This document shows positions 8,425-15,186 of a stretch of DNA of 64,000 nucleotides, piece by piece. The notes under the pieces are model-generated. The model had not been told where the DNA came from, did no database searches, and worked only from the letters and a program-made list of their open reading frames with translations. Numbering within the stretch: the first letter of the stretch is position 1; every line of letters begins with the position of its first letter. This DNA is from Pedobacter sp. SL55 (lineage in GTDB: Bacteria; Bacteroidota; Bacteroidia; Sphingobacteriales; Sphingobacteriaceae), in contig NZ_CP113059.1 in the NCBI RefSeq assembly GCF_026625705.1, positions 744,001 through 808,000 on the forward strand, in the 5' to 3' direction. A program made the translations under genes and the position numbers.

Positions 8425-9462
8425 TTATTTGTTCGGAAAGATTTTATTAAGTGTACTAACTAATTCTTTTCCTCTTAAATTTTTTCCAATAATTCTCCCA
8501 TCAGGATCTAACAGATAACTAACTGGCACATAACGAATTCTATACTTATAATATACTGAATTTCCTATTCCATGTAAATCGCTAAGATGACTCCAAGCTT
8601 GTATTTTATCTTCCCTAATTGCTTTCATCCATTTATTTTTATCATCATCAAATGAAACACTAACAATTTCAAACGGATATGTTGCGTAGTTTTTGTTTAA
8701 TTCTCTATATTGGGGATGTTCCTGTCTACAAGGAACGCACCAACTTGCCCAAAAATCTAACAGAACGTATTTACCCCTAAAATCTGAGAGCTGTATATCA
8801 ACTCCATTAGTGTCTGGTTGAATAAAATTAGGGGCAATTCTACCTTCGTAAAGATTTTCGATAATGTAGTTTAATAAAACACCTTTCGAGTTTTTCACTA
8901 TACTGTCCTTAATTGAGTTATAAATTTCCAGCAACTCACTATCAGGTATCTTGTTCTCTAGCTCAAGTAGGTAATCGAAATTGAGAATAGAGCTTGGATT
9001 ATTCTTGATTAGTTTCTTTAAAGCTTCATTAACTTCGCTCTGAATGTACTTACTCCTATCACTTAGCTTCATTGACTCTGTATACTCTGCGTTAGCTTTA
9101 TTACCCATTACTTTATAAGAATTGAGGAGTGTGTCTAAAAATTTCACTTCAGCAATACCAGGCCCAAGTTCAAAAAAAACCTGTTTGTTCGGCCGTTCTT
9201 TTAAGGCAATAGAATATCTCTCGAAACCTTTTGTAGGCACCTTAATAACACAAACTTGGCTTTTTACTTGAGCCTCCTCACTAAAATTATCCATTTTTAT
9301 CAAAGGGGTAGAGAATAAATGCTGCTTAAAGATTATTTCTTTTTGTTCCATTTGTTTTGGAAAAACAAATGTTACAATTAAAGTATCTTGTGCATAAATT
9401 GCGCAGGGTAACAATTTTATTAAAAATAAGGTAGCTAGTATTTGCCTAAAAATTTGTTGCAT
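8425..9462 (-). CDS. Secreted TlpA-family thiol-disulfide oxidoreductase with DUF4369-like N-terminus
   Basis: The 345-residue protein acts in the periplasm on thiol-disulfide exchange. It has a signal peptide (about 1-24, ending AIYAQ), a beta-rich DUF4369-like region to about 120, a helical linker, and a TlpA/AhpC-type redoxin domain from about 208 with active site WCVPC at 241-245 and cis-Pro loop YVPVSYLLDPDG. It follows peptide gene B by 71 bp. Each intact peptide gene in this locus has such a thioredoxin just downstream, so it probably handles the cysteines of its peptide. Whether it reduces or oxidises cannot be told from sequence. Confidence 0.87.
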   Translation of the reverse strand: MQQIFRQILATLFLIKLLPCAIYAQDTLIVTFVFPKQMEQKEIIFKQHLFSTPLIKMDNFSEEAQVKSQVCVIKVPTKGFERYSIALKERPNKQVFFELGPGIAEVKFLDTLLNSYKVMGNKANAEYTESMKLSDRSKYIQSEVNEALKKLIKNNPSSILNFDYLLELENKIPDSELLEIYNSIKDSIVKNSKGVLLNYIIENLYEGRIAPNFIQPDTNGVDIQLSDFRGKYVLLDFWASWCVPCRQEHPQYRELNKNYATYPFEIVSVSFDDDKNKWMKAIREDKIQAWSHLSDLHGIGNSVYYKYRIRYVPVSYLLDPDGRIIGKNLRGKELVSTLNKIFPNK

Positions 9463-9533
9463 ACAATAGATTTATTTTCATTATCTAATTATCTAAGGTA
9501 TAAGGTTGTAAAACCTCATACCTTAGACATCTT

Positions 9534-9728
9534 TTATTTAACACAAAGACGTTCTCCTCCAGGACAACCGTCTGATGCAGCGTAGAAAGTACAAACTCCC
9601 TTGTCACCTCCACATTGCTTACCAACATCTTCTAGTTCACATTCTTGCAAACAGCCTGTAGCGCTCTGCCTAGTTCCCCCCATTACTTTTTTCATCTCAG
9701 CTCTGCTGAGTAAATTCTCCTTGTTCAT
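9534..9728 (-). CDS. Double-glycine-leader Cys-rich peptide precursor (copy B)
   Basis: The 64-residue precursor has leader MNKENLLSRAEMKKVMGG, a ComC/bacteriocin-type leader ending in GG, and a 46-residue core with six cysteines (GCLQEC, KQCGG, VCTF, GCPGG, LCVK). The even cysteine count suggests three disulfides. The leader predicts cleavage and export by the C39 transporter at 3361-5625. The two Gly codons form a six-G run (ATG GGG GGA), in frame here; a six-G run at the same place is out of frame in copy D. The leader codons are almost identical to copy C while the core is unrelated. The function may be bacteriocin, toxin or signal. I know no homologue of the core. Confidence 0.85.
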   Translation of the reverse strand: MNKENLLSRAEMKKVMGGTRQSATGCLQECELEDVGKQCGGDKGVCTFYAASDGCPGGERLCVK

Positions 9729-9736
9729 AATTTTTA

Positions 9737-9744
9737 TAGATTTG
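9737..9744 (+). promoter_or_regulatory. -7 box of plus-strand RNA element B
   Basis: Reads TAGATTTG (TAnnTTTG) on the plus strand, 15 nt before the first stem, just outside the start codon of peptide gene B and pointing away from it. Confidence 0.5.
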
Positions 9745-9750
9745 GATACT

Positions 9751-9853
9751 TAAAACTTTGCAAGCCTTCCACGCTGGCTTGCTTACGGCGGTAAAGGTAA
9801 ACGCCTTTACTCGTTGCTGGGGCGGTACACTTGCAATTGGGCCGCCCCTTTTT
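9751..9853 (+). ncRNA. Conserved three-stem small RNA, copy B
   Basis: The stems are at 9760-9782 (GCAAGCC/GGCTTGC, perfect), 9791-9810 (GTAAAGG/CCTTTAC, perfect) and 9819-9848 (GGGGCGG/CCGCCCC, perfect), followed by TTTTT at 9849-9853. The invariant segment GCTTACGGCG joins stems one and two. Read on the minus strand the last hairpin has no U-run, so it would not terminate the peptide operon. Read on plus it is a textbook terminator with nothing else upstream to terminate. The first stem is 31 nt from the peptide ATG, the same distance as in copies A and C. Confidence 0.65.
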
Positions 9854-10074
9854 ACCTTGCAGGTCTAGACTACAAGGAATATTTTCATTAGGTTTAAAAC
9901 TGTATATCTTCTAATTTATGTGAGCGAATTACCTATATGACATGAAGTTTTTTGAGCGTAATATTTTAAATTAAAACTGACATTAAAGAATAAAAAATAT
10001 TAGTTTTTTAACTATCAAAATTTTAACTCGCTTTTATCAAGCAGACCTTTTATGGTAAAAAATTAAGTTCCACT

Positions 10075-11220
10075 TCATTTTTCTAGCAAATTTTCAATCA
10101 TCTTTAGGTTGCTTACATTTTTTGAAATTATCTTCCCGTTTTCGTTCACTAGAATATTCGCAGGAATTGCATTTATTCTATAATCTTTAGGTATAACAGA
10201 TAAATGTCCTCTACCATCAGAAACATTAAGCCACGGATAGTTATCATGCATACTTACTTTTCTCCAATTGCTTATGTCATCGTCTAAAGAAACTAGAATA
10301 ACGTTAAATCTTTTCGATCTATTTGAATAATAAAATGTGTACAATTCTTTAAGAGATTGCGTACAAGGAGCGCACCAACTAGCCCAAAATTCTATTAAAG
10401 TTAATTTATTGCCTTTATTTTTAAAATATTCTTCATCAATTAAGAGTTCGCTACCAGATAAATCACTAGCTCTAATTGGAACCAAATCTTCACTAATTAA
10501 TTTAACACCTTGCTCGTACAATAAATTACTTACATTTTTATATATATTTTCTTTTAATGCAATACCATAGCTAGTATTCTTTATTTCGTTAGTTAAATTT
10601 TCATAAATTTTTTGCTCTTCTAAATCAAATTGTGAGTTTTTACTTAAAATGTAAGGCGATACAATACTATTTCGATTTTCAGCAGCAATTTGCCTTTTAA
10701 ACTTCTCAACTGCGTCTTCGTAAGACTTTATTAATCTGAACACACTATCGGCAGATTTTTCATTTTCAGACGAGACAAATCTTTTATGTAGCTCTAGCCT
10801 TACGTCTTTTATTTTGGCGAGACTATCTAAACCATTAAAGAAAAATCTTAATAAGTTATCTGATGTTGAGTTGCTTGAAATACTAAATTTCTTGTTTGGC
10901 AAATCGTAAATTAAGTTATACGTTGCATTAGGTTCAATAACAATTTTATACGAAATAAATCTTGAGCCCCATGTTAAGCTTAACATAGCCACTTCTGCGG
11001 TTGTAATTATATCATTAAACTTAGCATATTTATTGGTAACAGTCGCTTTGTAAATATGTTTTGGTGCTGCTAAAGGTAACCTTTCAAAAGTCTTCAGGTC
11101 CCAAACACAACTATCATCCACTTTATTTTCTGGATCAATAATTTGTATACTCATCTCAAAATGCTGCGCAAGTAAGACTTTTGATGTAAATATTAATAAT
11201 AGCGCAAGAAATAATCTCAT
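10075..11220 (-). CDS. Secreted TlpA-family thiol-disulfide oxidoreductase (second copy)
   Basis: The 381-residue protein has a signal peptide (about 1-18, LLLIFTSKVLLAQ), a long N-terminal beta/helical region and a C-terminal redoxin domain with WCAPC at 272-276 (EFWASWCAPC) and cis-Pro loop NAIPANILV. It follows peptide gene C by 56 bp, repeating the peptide-thioredoxin order. Its sequence is clearly diverged from the protein at 8425, so the modules are not a recent duplication as a whole. After it comes a 221-bp AT-rich gap (9854-10074) in which I see no gene. Confidence 0.87.
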   Translation of the reverse strand: MRLFLALLLIFTSKVLLAQHFEMSIQIIDPENKVDDSCVWDLKTFERLPLAAPKHIYKATVTNKYAKFNDIITTAEVAMLSLTWGSRFISYKIVIEPNATYNLIYDLPNKKFSISSNSTSDNLLRFFFNGLDSLAKIKDVRLELHKRFVSSENEKSADSVFRLIKSYEDAVEKFKRQIAAENRNSIVSPYILSKNSQFDLEEQKIYENLTNEIKNTSYGIALKENIYKNVSNLLYEQGVKLISEDLVPIRASDLSGSELLIDEEYFKNKGNKLTLIEFWASWCAPCTQSLKELYTFYYSNRSKRFNVILVSLDDDISNWRKVSMHDNYPWLNVSDGRGHLSVIPKDYRINAIPANILVNENGKIISKNVSNLKMIENLLEK

Positions 11221-11276
11221 TTTATTTTTGTTAAAAATGTGGTCTAAGAATTAATAGGCCACATTTTAATTGAATA

Positions 11277-11504
11277 CTAATGTCCACAATCAACAAATGC
11301 GCAACTTGGATCATTCGCACAAAAATCTTCGGCGTACAGATGTGCAAATGCATACTGAGAATTACCTCCATAACCTCCCGGAACAGTCACATTACCAGAC
11401 TCGGTTGTACCATTCCAAAAATGATAGGTGCATTGGACACTAACATCATACCCTCCCATTACTTTTTTCATCTCAGCTCTGCTGAGTAAATTCTCCTTGT
11501 TCAT
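11277..11504 (-). CDS. Double-glycine-leader Cys-containing peptide precursor (copy C)
   Basis: The 75-residue precursor has the same 18-residue leader as copy B (MNKENLLSRAEMKKVMGG). Its 57-residue core starts YDVSVQC and ends CANDPSCAFVDCGH, with four cysteines and a Gly/Tyr-rich middle. The GG codons are GGA GGG, so there is no long G run and this copy should be stable. The core has no similarity to copy B, although the upstream 175 bp differ at only a handful of positions. It is the first peptide gene after the VKOR-thioredoxin gene. Its function is unknown; export by the C39 transporter is inferred from the leader. Confidence 0.82.
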   Translation of the reverse strand: MNKENLLSRAEMKKVMGGYDVSVQCTYHFWNGTTESGNVTVPGGYGGNSQYAFAHLYAEDFCANDPSCAFVDCGH

Positions 11505-11512
11505 GATTTTTA

Positions 11513-11520
11513 TAGATTTG
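11513..11520 (+). promoter_or_regulatory. -7 box of plus-strand RNA element C
   Basis: Reads TAGATTTG on the plus strand, 15 nt before the first stem, identical in sequence and spacing to copy B. Confidence 0.5.
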
Positions 11521-11526
11521 GATACT

Positions 11527-11630
11527 TAAAACTTTGCAGGCCCTCCACGCTGGCTTTCTTACGGCGGTAAAGGTAAACGCCTTTACTCGTTGCTGGGGCG
11601 GTACACTTGCAATTGGGCCGTCCCTTTTTT
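11527..11630 (+). ncRNA. Conserved three-stem small RNA, copy C
   Basis: The stems are at 11536-11558 (weakened here, GCAGGCC/GGCTTTC), 11567-11586 (GTAAAGG/CCTTTAC) and 11595-11624 (GGGGCGG/CCGTCCC, one G-T pair on plus), then TTTTTT at 11625-11630. In the plus-strand reading the changed base in the last stem is a G-U wobble; on the minus strand it would be an A-C mismatch. This again favours a plus-strand RNA. The terminator ends 27 bp from the VKOR-thioredoxin stop codon, so the element fills the gap between that gene and peptide gene C. Confidence 0.62.
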
Positions 11631-11656
11631 CCTAAGTGTCTAGACAAGGAATATCT

Positions 11657-13255
11657 TTAGTTGATCAAATAGGGTAAATCATCTAATTGATAGGGCTCTG
11701 GCAATTTATAGCCGTTAACTAAAATGGTTGGTGTAAAGGTGATTTCCGCCATTTTGCACCATTGCTTTTGTTTTTTGGTAGCCACGTTTACCTCTTCTCC
11801 AATCTCAATCTGGAAATCTTTCGCCCAATTTTCATATTTTTTTTCACGTAGTTCGTACCAGTGGTTCAAGGCTTTCTCAACCAAAGCCACATCGTTGGTT
11901 AAACTAAGGGCGGTTACATGGCGAGCTACCTTGGTGCGCTGGTCATCATCATGATCTGCTGTGGTAAATACAATTTCCAGTTGAATATCGCTTCTTGTCT
12001 TTAACCATTTATCTAAAGTTTCGTGAGCCTTGGCGCATGGGCCACAAAAAGGATTGCTTACCATGGTAATAATTGTTTGCGCTTCGGGGTTTCCTAGCGT
12101 GATTGGCGCTATTTCATTAGGCACCGCATAACGTGGTTGCTTGGTAAGGGCATGTCCAAATAATTCAGCATTATATTTGAATTTGTTTAACTGCTGTTTC
12201 AAGAGGCGATACTCTGATGATTTTTGCAATACTGGTTTTAAAATATACCACAGCAATACCGGAGCGATAAAGCTTAAAAGTAGGTAGAAGGCAGAAGGTA
12301 AAAGTTGTAAGGAGAAAGAAGAAAAGCTAAAAGGTAAGAGACCAAAGACTAAAGCAATTGCAAACTCTAGCCATAAAATTATTTGTACGGCACAACATAA
12401 CACACACCAGCTTTTGTGGCTGTATTGGTAGTAAATTGACCACAGTGTATAGGGCAAAGCTAAGATATTGAACCAAACTAAGAAGTACAAGGATGAAGGA
12501 ACAAAGATTAAGGATAGCAAACTACCAGCAAAATAAAAGAAGCCTACTTCGCTCCAGCTTAGCCATGAAGTTGCTTTTGCTGCGTCTGACTTTAGGATGG
12601 CATTGCAATTGTTCTTTTTGCCTAAACTGCATAGGTTTTGCACCAAAGGATTATTGGCGTTTACACCATGTGCTAACAACAATACTGAAATACCTACCCC
12701 AATAAACTTGATGGCCAACAATAAGCTAAATGCTAAAGGAGCAGCACTAAAGTTGATAAATAACGCTGTAGCTAGCATCACAATCAAAATAAAGCAGGGC
12801 ACAATTAAGGCATTAGCTATTCCAATTAGCTGCTTTGTAAAGTAGCCTTCTTCTCCGCTTTTTTCGGTTGCTTTGGCGTATAATAATATACCACTCCATG
12901 TATCTAAAAATTCATGCTCGGTAATTTCTTTACGTTTAACTTTTTCATCGCTATAAATTACTTTTCCTTTGGTTATCTGATGTACCAATATGAATATACC
13001 GCCGTTAGCGGGCAATTGCGCAATAAATGGAAACTTTAATTCTTCTACTTTGTAATTCTCTTTTTTGATAAGATAACCTGCGTTAGGGAGGTGCCAACCA
13101 TTAAAACAGTCGCTTACAGCCATTAGGCTCGGAAAATCTGGATGATTTTCCAGTTTTTCTGTTAAGGACGCCTCACTTACTTTAACACCTAGCTCATTTA
13201 ACAGTAGCCTAGGCACTTCAATAGCGCTTGCTTTGGGAGTGGTAAACAGCTTCAT
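11657..13255 (-). CDS. C39-like / VKOR / DsbA-like thioredoxin fusion, periplasmic disulfide-forming protein
   Basis: The 532-residue membrane protein combines three parts. Residues about 1-125 resemble a C39 domain but lack the DCGPTC catalytic motif. About 140-340 is a VKOR-type helical bundle with Cys209 and Cys217 (NLCSLGKKNNC) and a WCVLCC centre (Cys284/287). About 375-532 is a DsbA/thioredoxin domain with CGPC at 404-407. VKOR proteins pass electrons from new disulfides to quinone, so this is the likely oxidant for the Cys-rich peptides. It starts the minus-strand peptide operon and faces an XRE regulator across a tandem operator. Residues about 303-325 are encoded by a repeat-like insertion. 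Confidence 0.88.
   Translation of the reverse strand: MKLFTTPKASAIEVPRLLLNELGVKVSEASLTEKLENHPDFPSLMAVSDCFNGWHLPNAGYLIKKENYKVEELKFPFIAQLPANGGIFILVHQITKGKVIYSDEKVKRKEITEHEFLDTWSGILLYAKATEKSGEEGYFTKQLIGIANALIVPCFILIVMLATALFINFSAAPLAFSLLLAIKFIGVGISVLLLAHGVNANNPLVQNLCSLGKKNNCNAILKSDAAKATSWLSWSEVGFFYFAGSLLSLIFVPSSLYFLVWFNILALPYTLWSIYYQYSHKSWCVLCCAVQIILWLEFAIALVFGLLPFSFSSFSLQLLPSAFYLLLSFIAPVLLWYILKPVLQKSSEYRLLKQQLNKFKYNAELFGHALTKQPRYAVPNEIAPITLGNPEAQTIITMVSNPFCGPCAKAHETLDKWLKTRSDIQLEIVFTTADHDDDQRTKVARHVTALSLTNDVALVEKALNHWYELREKKYENWAKDFQIEIGEEVNVATKKQKQWCKMAEITFTPTILVNGYKLPEPYQLDDLPYLIN
12282..12347. repeat. Low-complexity repeat in frame within the VKOR domain
   Basis: On the plus strand this is a purine-rich tract built from AGGTAGAAGG, AGAAGGTAAAAG and AAAAGGTAAGAG units, the same type as the ACCTTTTACC units at 5316-5350. 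It encodes an S/F/L-rich hydrophobic stretch (LLPFSFSSFSLQLLPSAFY), so it can still span the membrane. Confidence 0.5.
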
Positions 13256-13308
13256 AGGTATATTCGGTTTTTGTATGAGCTAATTTACCCCCCCAATTGA
13301 CATTTTAT

Positions 13309-13343
13309 GTGAAATCTCGTCACATTTTGTGAAATCTCGTCAC
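13309..13343. promoter_or_regulatory. Tandem dyad operator between the peptide operon and the XRE regulator
   Basis: Two exact copies of GTGAAATCTCGTCAC lie at 13309-13323 and 13329-13343, starts 20 bp apart (about two helical turns). Each contains the dyad GTGA-N7-TCAC. They sit in the divergent gap between the VKOR gene (start 13255) and the XRE gene (start 13400), where a repressor could control both directions. Confidence 0.6.
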
Positions 13344-13399
13344 ATTTTTAAATGCCTAATAAATTAGTTAACTTTAAGGCTACCTATCAAAAAACATGT

Positions 13400-13654
13400 A
13401 TGAAAAAGTTAACCGTGCTCAAACAATTGCGTGCGATGAGTGGCTTTGGCCAGCAAGAAATTGCCAATGCGCTAAAAATTGAACGCAGTACCTATACCAA
13501 ATGGGAAAATAAAGAGAAAGATTTAGCGCTTTCGCAAATTACGCAAATAGCCGCCTTTTATGGTTTAGGGCCAAATGCACTTACTAAAATGATATTGGAT
13601 GGTTACGTTAGTAGCCCTGATGTAGTGGCAAGTTTAATTAATAAAAAAATTTAA
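13400..13654 (+). CDS. XRE-family helix-turn-helix regulator, probable controller of the peptide locus
   Basis: From the ATG at 13400 this is an 84-residue DNA-binding protein starting MKKLTVLKQLRAMSGFGQQE. The HTH spans about residues 5-58 (QQEIANALKIERSTYTKWEN) with a short C-terminal tail. The in-frame ATG at 13352 is less likely because a TAACTTTA box lies at 13369-13376, between the two starts. It is transcribed away from the VKOR/peptide operon, and two identical dyads lie between them. The simplest reading is a local repressor acting on those dyads. Confidence 0.82.
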   Translation: MKKLTVLKQLRAMSGFGQQEIANALKIERSTYTKWENKEKDLALSQITQIAAFYGLGPNALTKMILDGYVSSPDVVASLINKKI

Positions 13655-13661
13655 CAAAAAC

Positions 13662-15062
13662 CTACATCACCTTTAACACCATGCCCTCGGTAATCTTTGC
13701 CGATTTTAAACCATTGGCAGCTTTTAAGCTGGCCACGGTAATACCATCAAATTTTTCGGCTATGCTAGATAAAGTATCTCCTGATTTCACTTTATAACTC
13801 GCGAAACTAGCTTTGGATTTTGGTGTAAGCTTAGTTGGAACAGTGTCTCTGTAAATTTTTAGTTTCTGCCCCGGAATAATGGTTGTAACCTCTAATTTGT
13901 TCCAAACTTTTAAATCTTGTACCTCAACGCCGTATTTATTGGCAATGGCTGTTAAACTTTGTCCGGGCGTTACTTTATGCACTAATATTTTGGGTTGGGC
14001 GGCTTCCTTTTTAGGCAAAGCTTTCTTTCTTAAATCCCTCACATCATCGGTTGATGCCAAAATAATTTCTCTATCAACTTCAATGTCGTTATTTAAAACA
14101 GTGAAAAGCGGTTCGTAAAACTGGTGGTCTGGCCTAGGTATTACGATACGTTTCGGTATAATGTCTGTACCGTTAACAATCTTCTTTTTATAGCTAGGGT
14201 TTAAGGCTATTAATGTTTCTTCTTTATGGTTAATGGCATTTGCTACATCGGCCAGTGCCACAAAATTTTTAACCTGTACGGTATCTGTTTTAAAAGCAAA
14301 TGCGTTAGGTTTGGTAATAATTTGATGTTTTGGTGCGTATTTCATTACATATACCGCAGCTATAAAAGCCGGCACATAATTACTGGTTTCTTTGGGTAAA
14401 AACTTTCTAATCTCCCAAAAATTACGGGAGCCAGCTTTGTCGATGGCTCTTTGCACATTGCCTTTGCCACAATTGTAGGCAGCTATAGCCAAAAGCCAGT
14501 CGCCCAGTTCTTCGTAAGCGTCGCGAAAATACGCTGCAGCTGCGTAACTGGCTTGTATAGGGTCTTTGCGTTCATCTACAAAGTTATCCATGGTTAAACC
14601 GTAAGCTTTTGCCGTGCCAAACATAAACTGCCACAAACCCGTAGCGCCAACCCTAGAAACCGCATGAGGGTTTAAGGAAGACTCTACAATGGCTAAATAT
14701 TTAATTTCTGTTGGAATGTTGTAAGATTTCAGCGCTTTTTCGAAAATCGGGAAGTAGTAGCTAGATAGTCCGAGCATATCGCCATACATGGCCTTACGTT
14801 TGGTGTAAATATCAATATAGCTTTGTACGTATTCGTTATAATCTAAAGGAACCGTTTGTTGTATAGAATCTAAACGCATTTTGTACAACAAACTCTGGCC
14901 AAACAACATTGGTTGCTCAATTACAGGAACGGCTACTGTATCTGTTGGCGGCGCTGTAGTAAGCCTTTTTAAAATGGTATCTACTTGAATTTTACTCGGA
15001 ACTTGTGCTAAAGTGCTAAAAGCAATCACAAAACTCAAGACAGTAAGTATCAATTTCCTCAT
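13662..15062 (-). CDS. mltD: Membrane-bound lytic murein transglycosylase with two LysM domains
   Basis: The 466-residue protein cleaves peptidoglycan glycan strands. It has a signal peptide (about 1-19), an SLT domain at about 105-215 with catalytic Glu in AIVESSLNPHAVS followed by GATGLWQFM and AYNCGKGNV, and two LysM repeats at about 355-400 and 420-466. This is the MltD architecture. It is convergent with the XRE gene, with only 7 bp between stops. The signal peptide and family place it in the periplasm or outer membrane. MltD proteins are usually lipoproteins, but I see no clear lipobox here. Confidence 0.9.
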   Translation of the reverse strand: MRKLILTVLSFVIAFSTLAQVPSKIQVDTILKRLTTAPPTDTVAVPVIEQPMLFGQSLLYKMRLDSIQQTVPLDYNEYVQSYIDIYTKRKAMYGDMLGLSSYYFPIFEKALKSYNIPTEIKYLAIVESSLNPHAVSRVGATGLWQFMFGTAKAYGLTMDNFVDERKDPIQASYAAAAYFRDAYEELGDWLLAIAAYNCGKGNVQRAIDKAGSRNFWEIRKFLPKETSNYVPAFIAAVYVMKYAPKHQIITKPNAFAFKTDTVQVKNFVALADVANAINHKEETLIALNPSYKKKIVNGTDIIPKRIVIPRPDHQFYEPLFTVLNNDIEVDREIILASTDDVRDLRKKALPKKEAAQPKILVHKVTPGQSLTAIANKYGVEVQDLKVWNKLEVTTIIPGQKLKIYRDTVPTKLTPKSKASFASYKVKSGDTLSSIAEKFDGITVASLKAANGLKSAKITEGMVLKVM

Positions 15063-15074
15063 AGGCTAAAATTT

Positions 15075-15186
15075 CTCGTCATTTCGACAACGCAGGAGGA
15101 GAAATCTAGAGCCAAACCACTTAGAAAACAGATTTAACCTCGTTGATTTTCAATTCTCTCTACGTTATACTTCGTTCGAAATGACG
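15075..15186. repeat. Inverted-repeat element at the gatA 3' end
   Basis: CGTCATTTCGACAACG near 15077 and CGTTCGAAATGACG at 15173-15186 are inverted copies flanking about 80 bp with AGGAGGAGAAATCTAGAG and CTCTCTACGTTATACTTCG. The right arm supplies the last six codons and stop of gatA (VISNEV). A related, more diverged pair lies at 33319-33397. Confidence 0.6.

Noticed and set aside
9737..9853. The conserved element as a minus-strand riboswitch or 5' leader of the peptide genes
   Set aside because: Considered because it lies upstream of the peptide starts at fixed distance. The U-run after the last stem, the -7 boxes before the first stem and the G-T pair in copy C all favour a plus-strand RNA. 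A dual role is not excluded.
9751..11630. The elements as integron attC sites framing gene cassettes
   Set aside because: No conserved GTTRRRY core pair and no integrase in the window. The three-hairpin layout with a terminator does not fit the attC fold.
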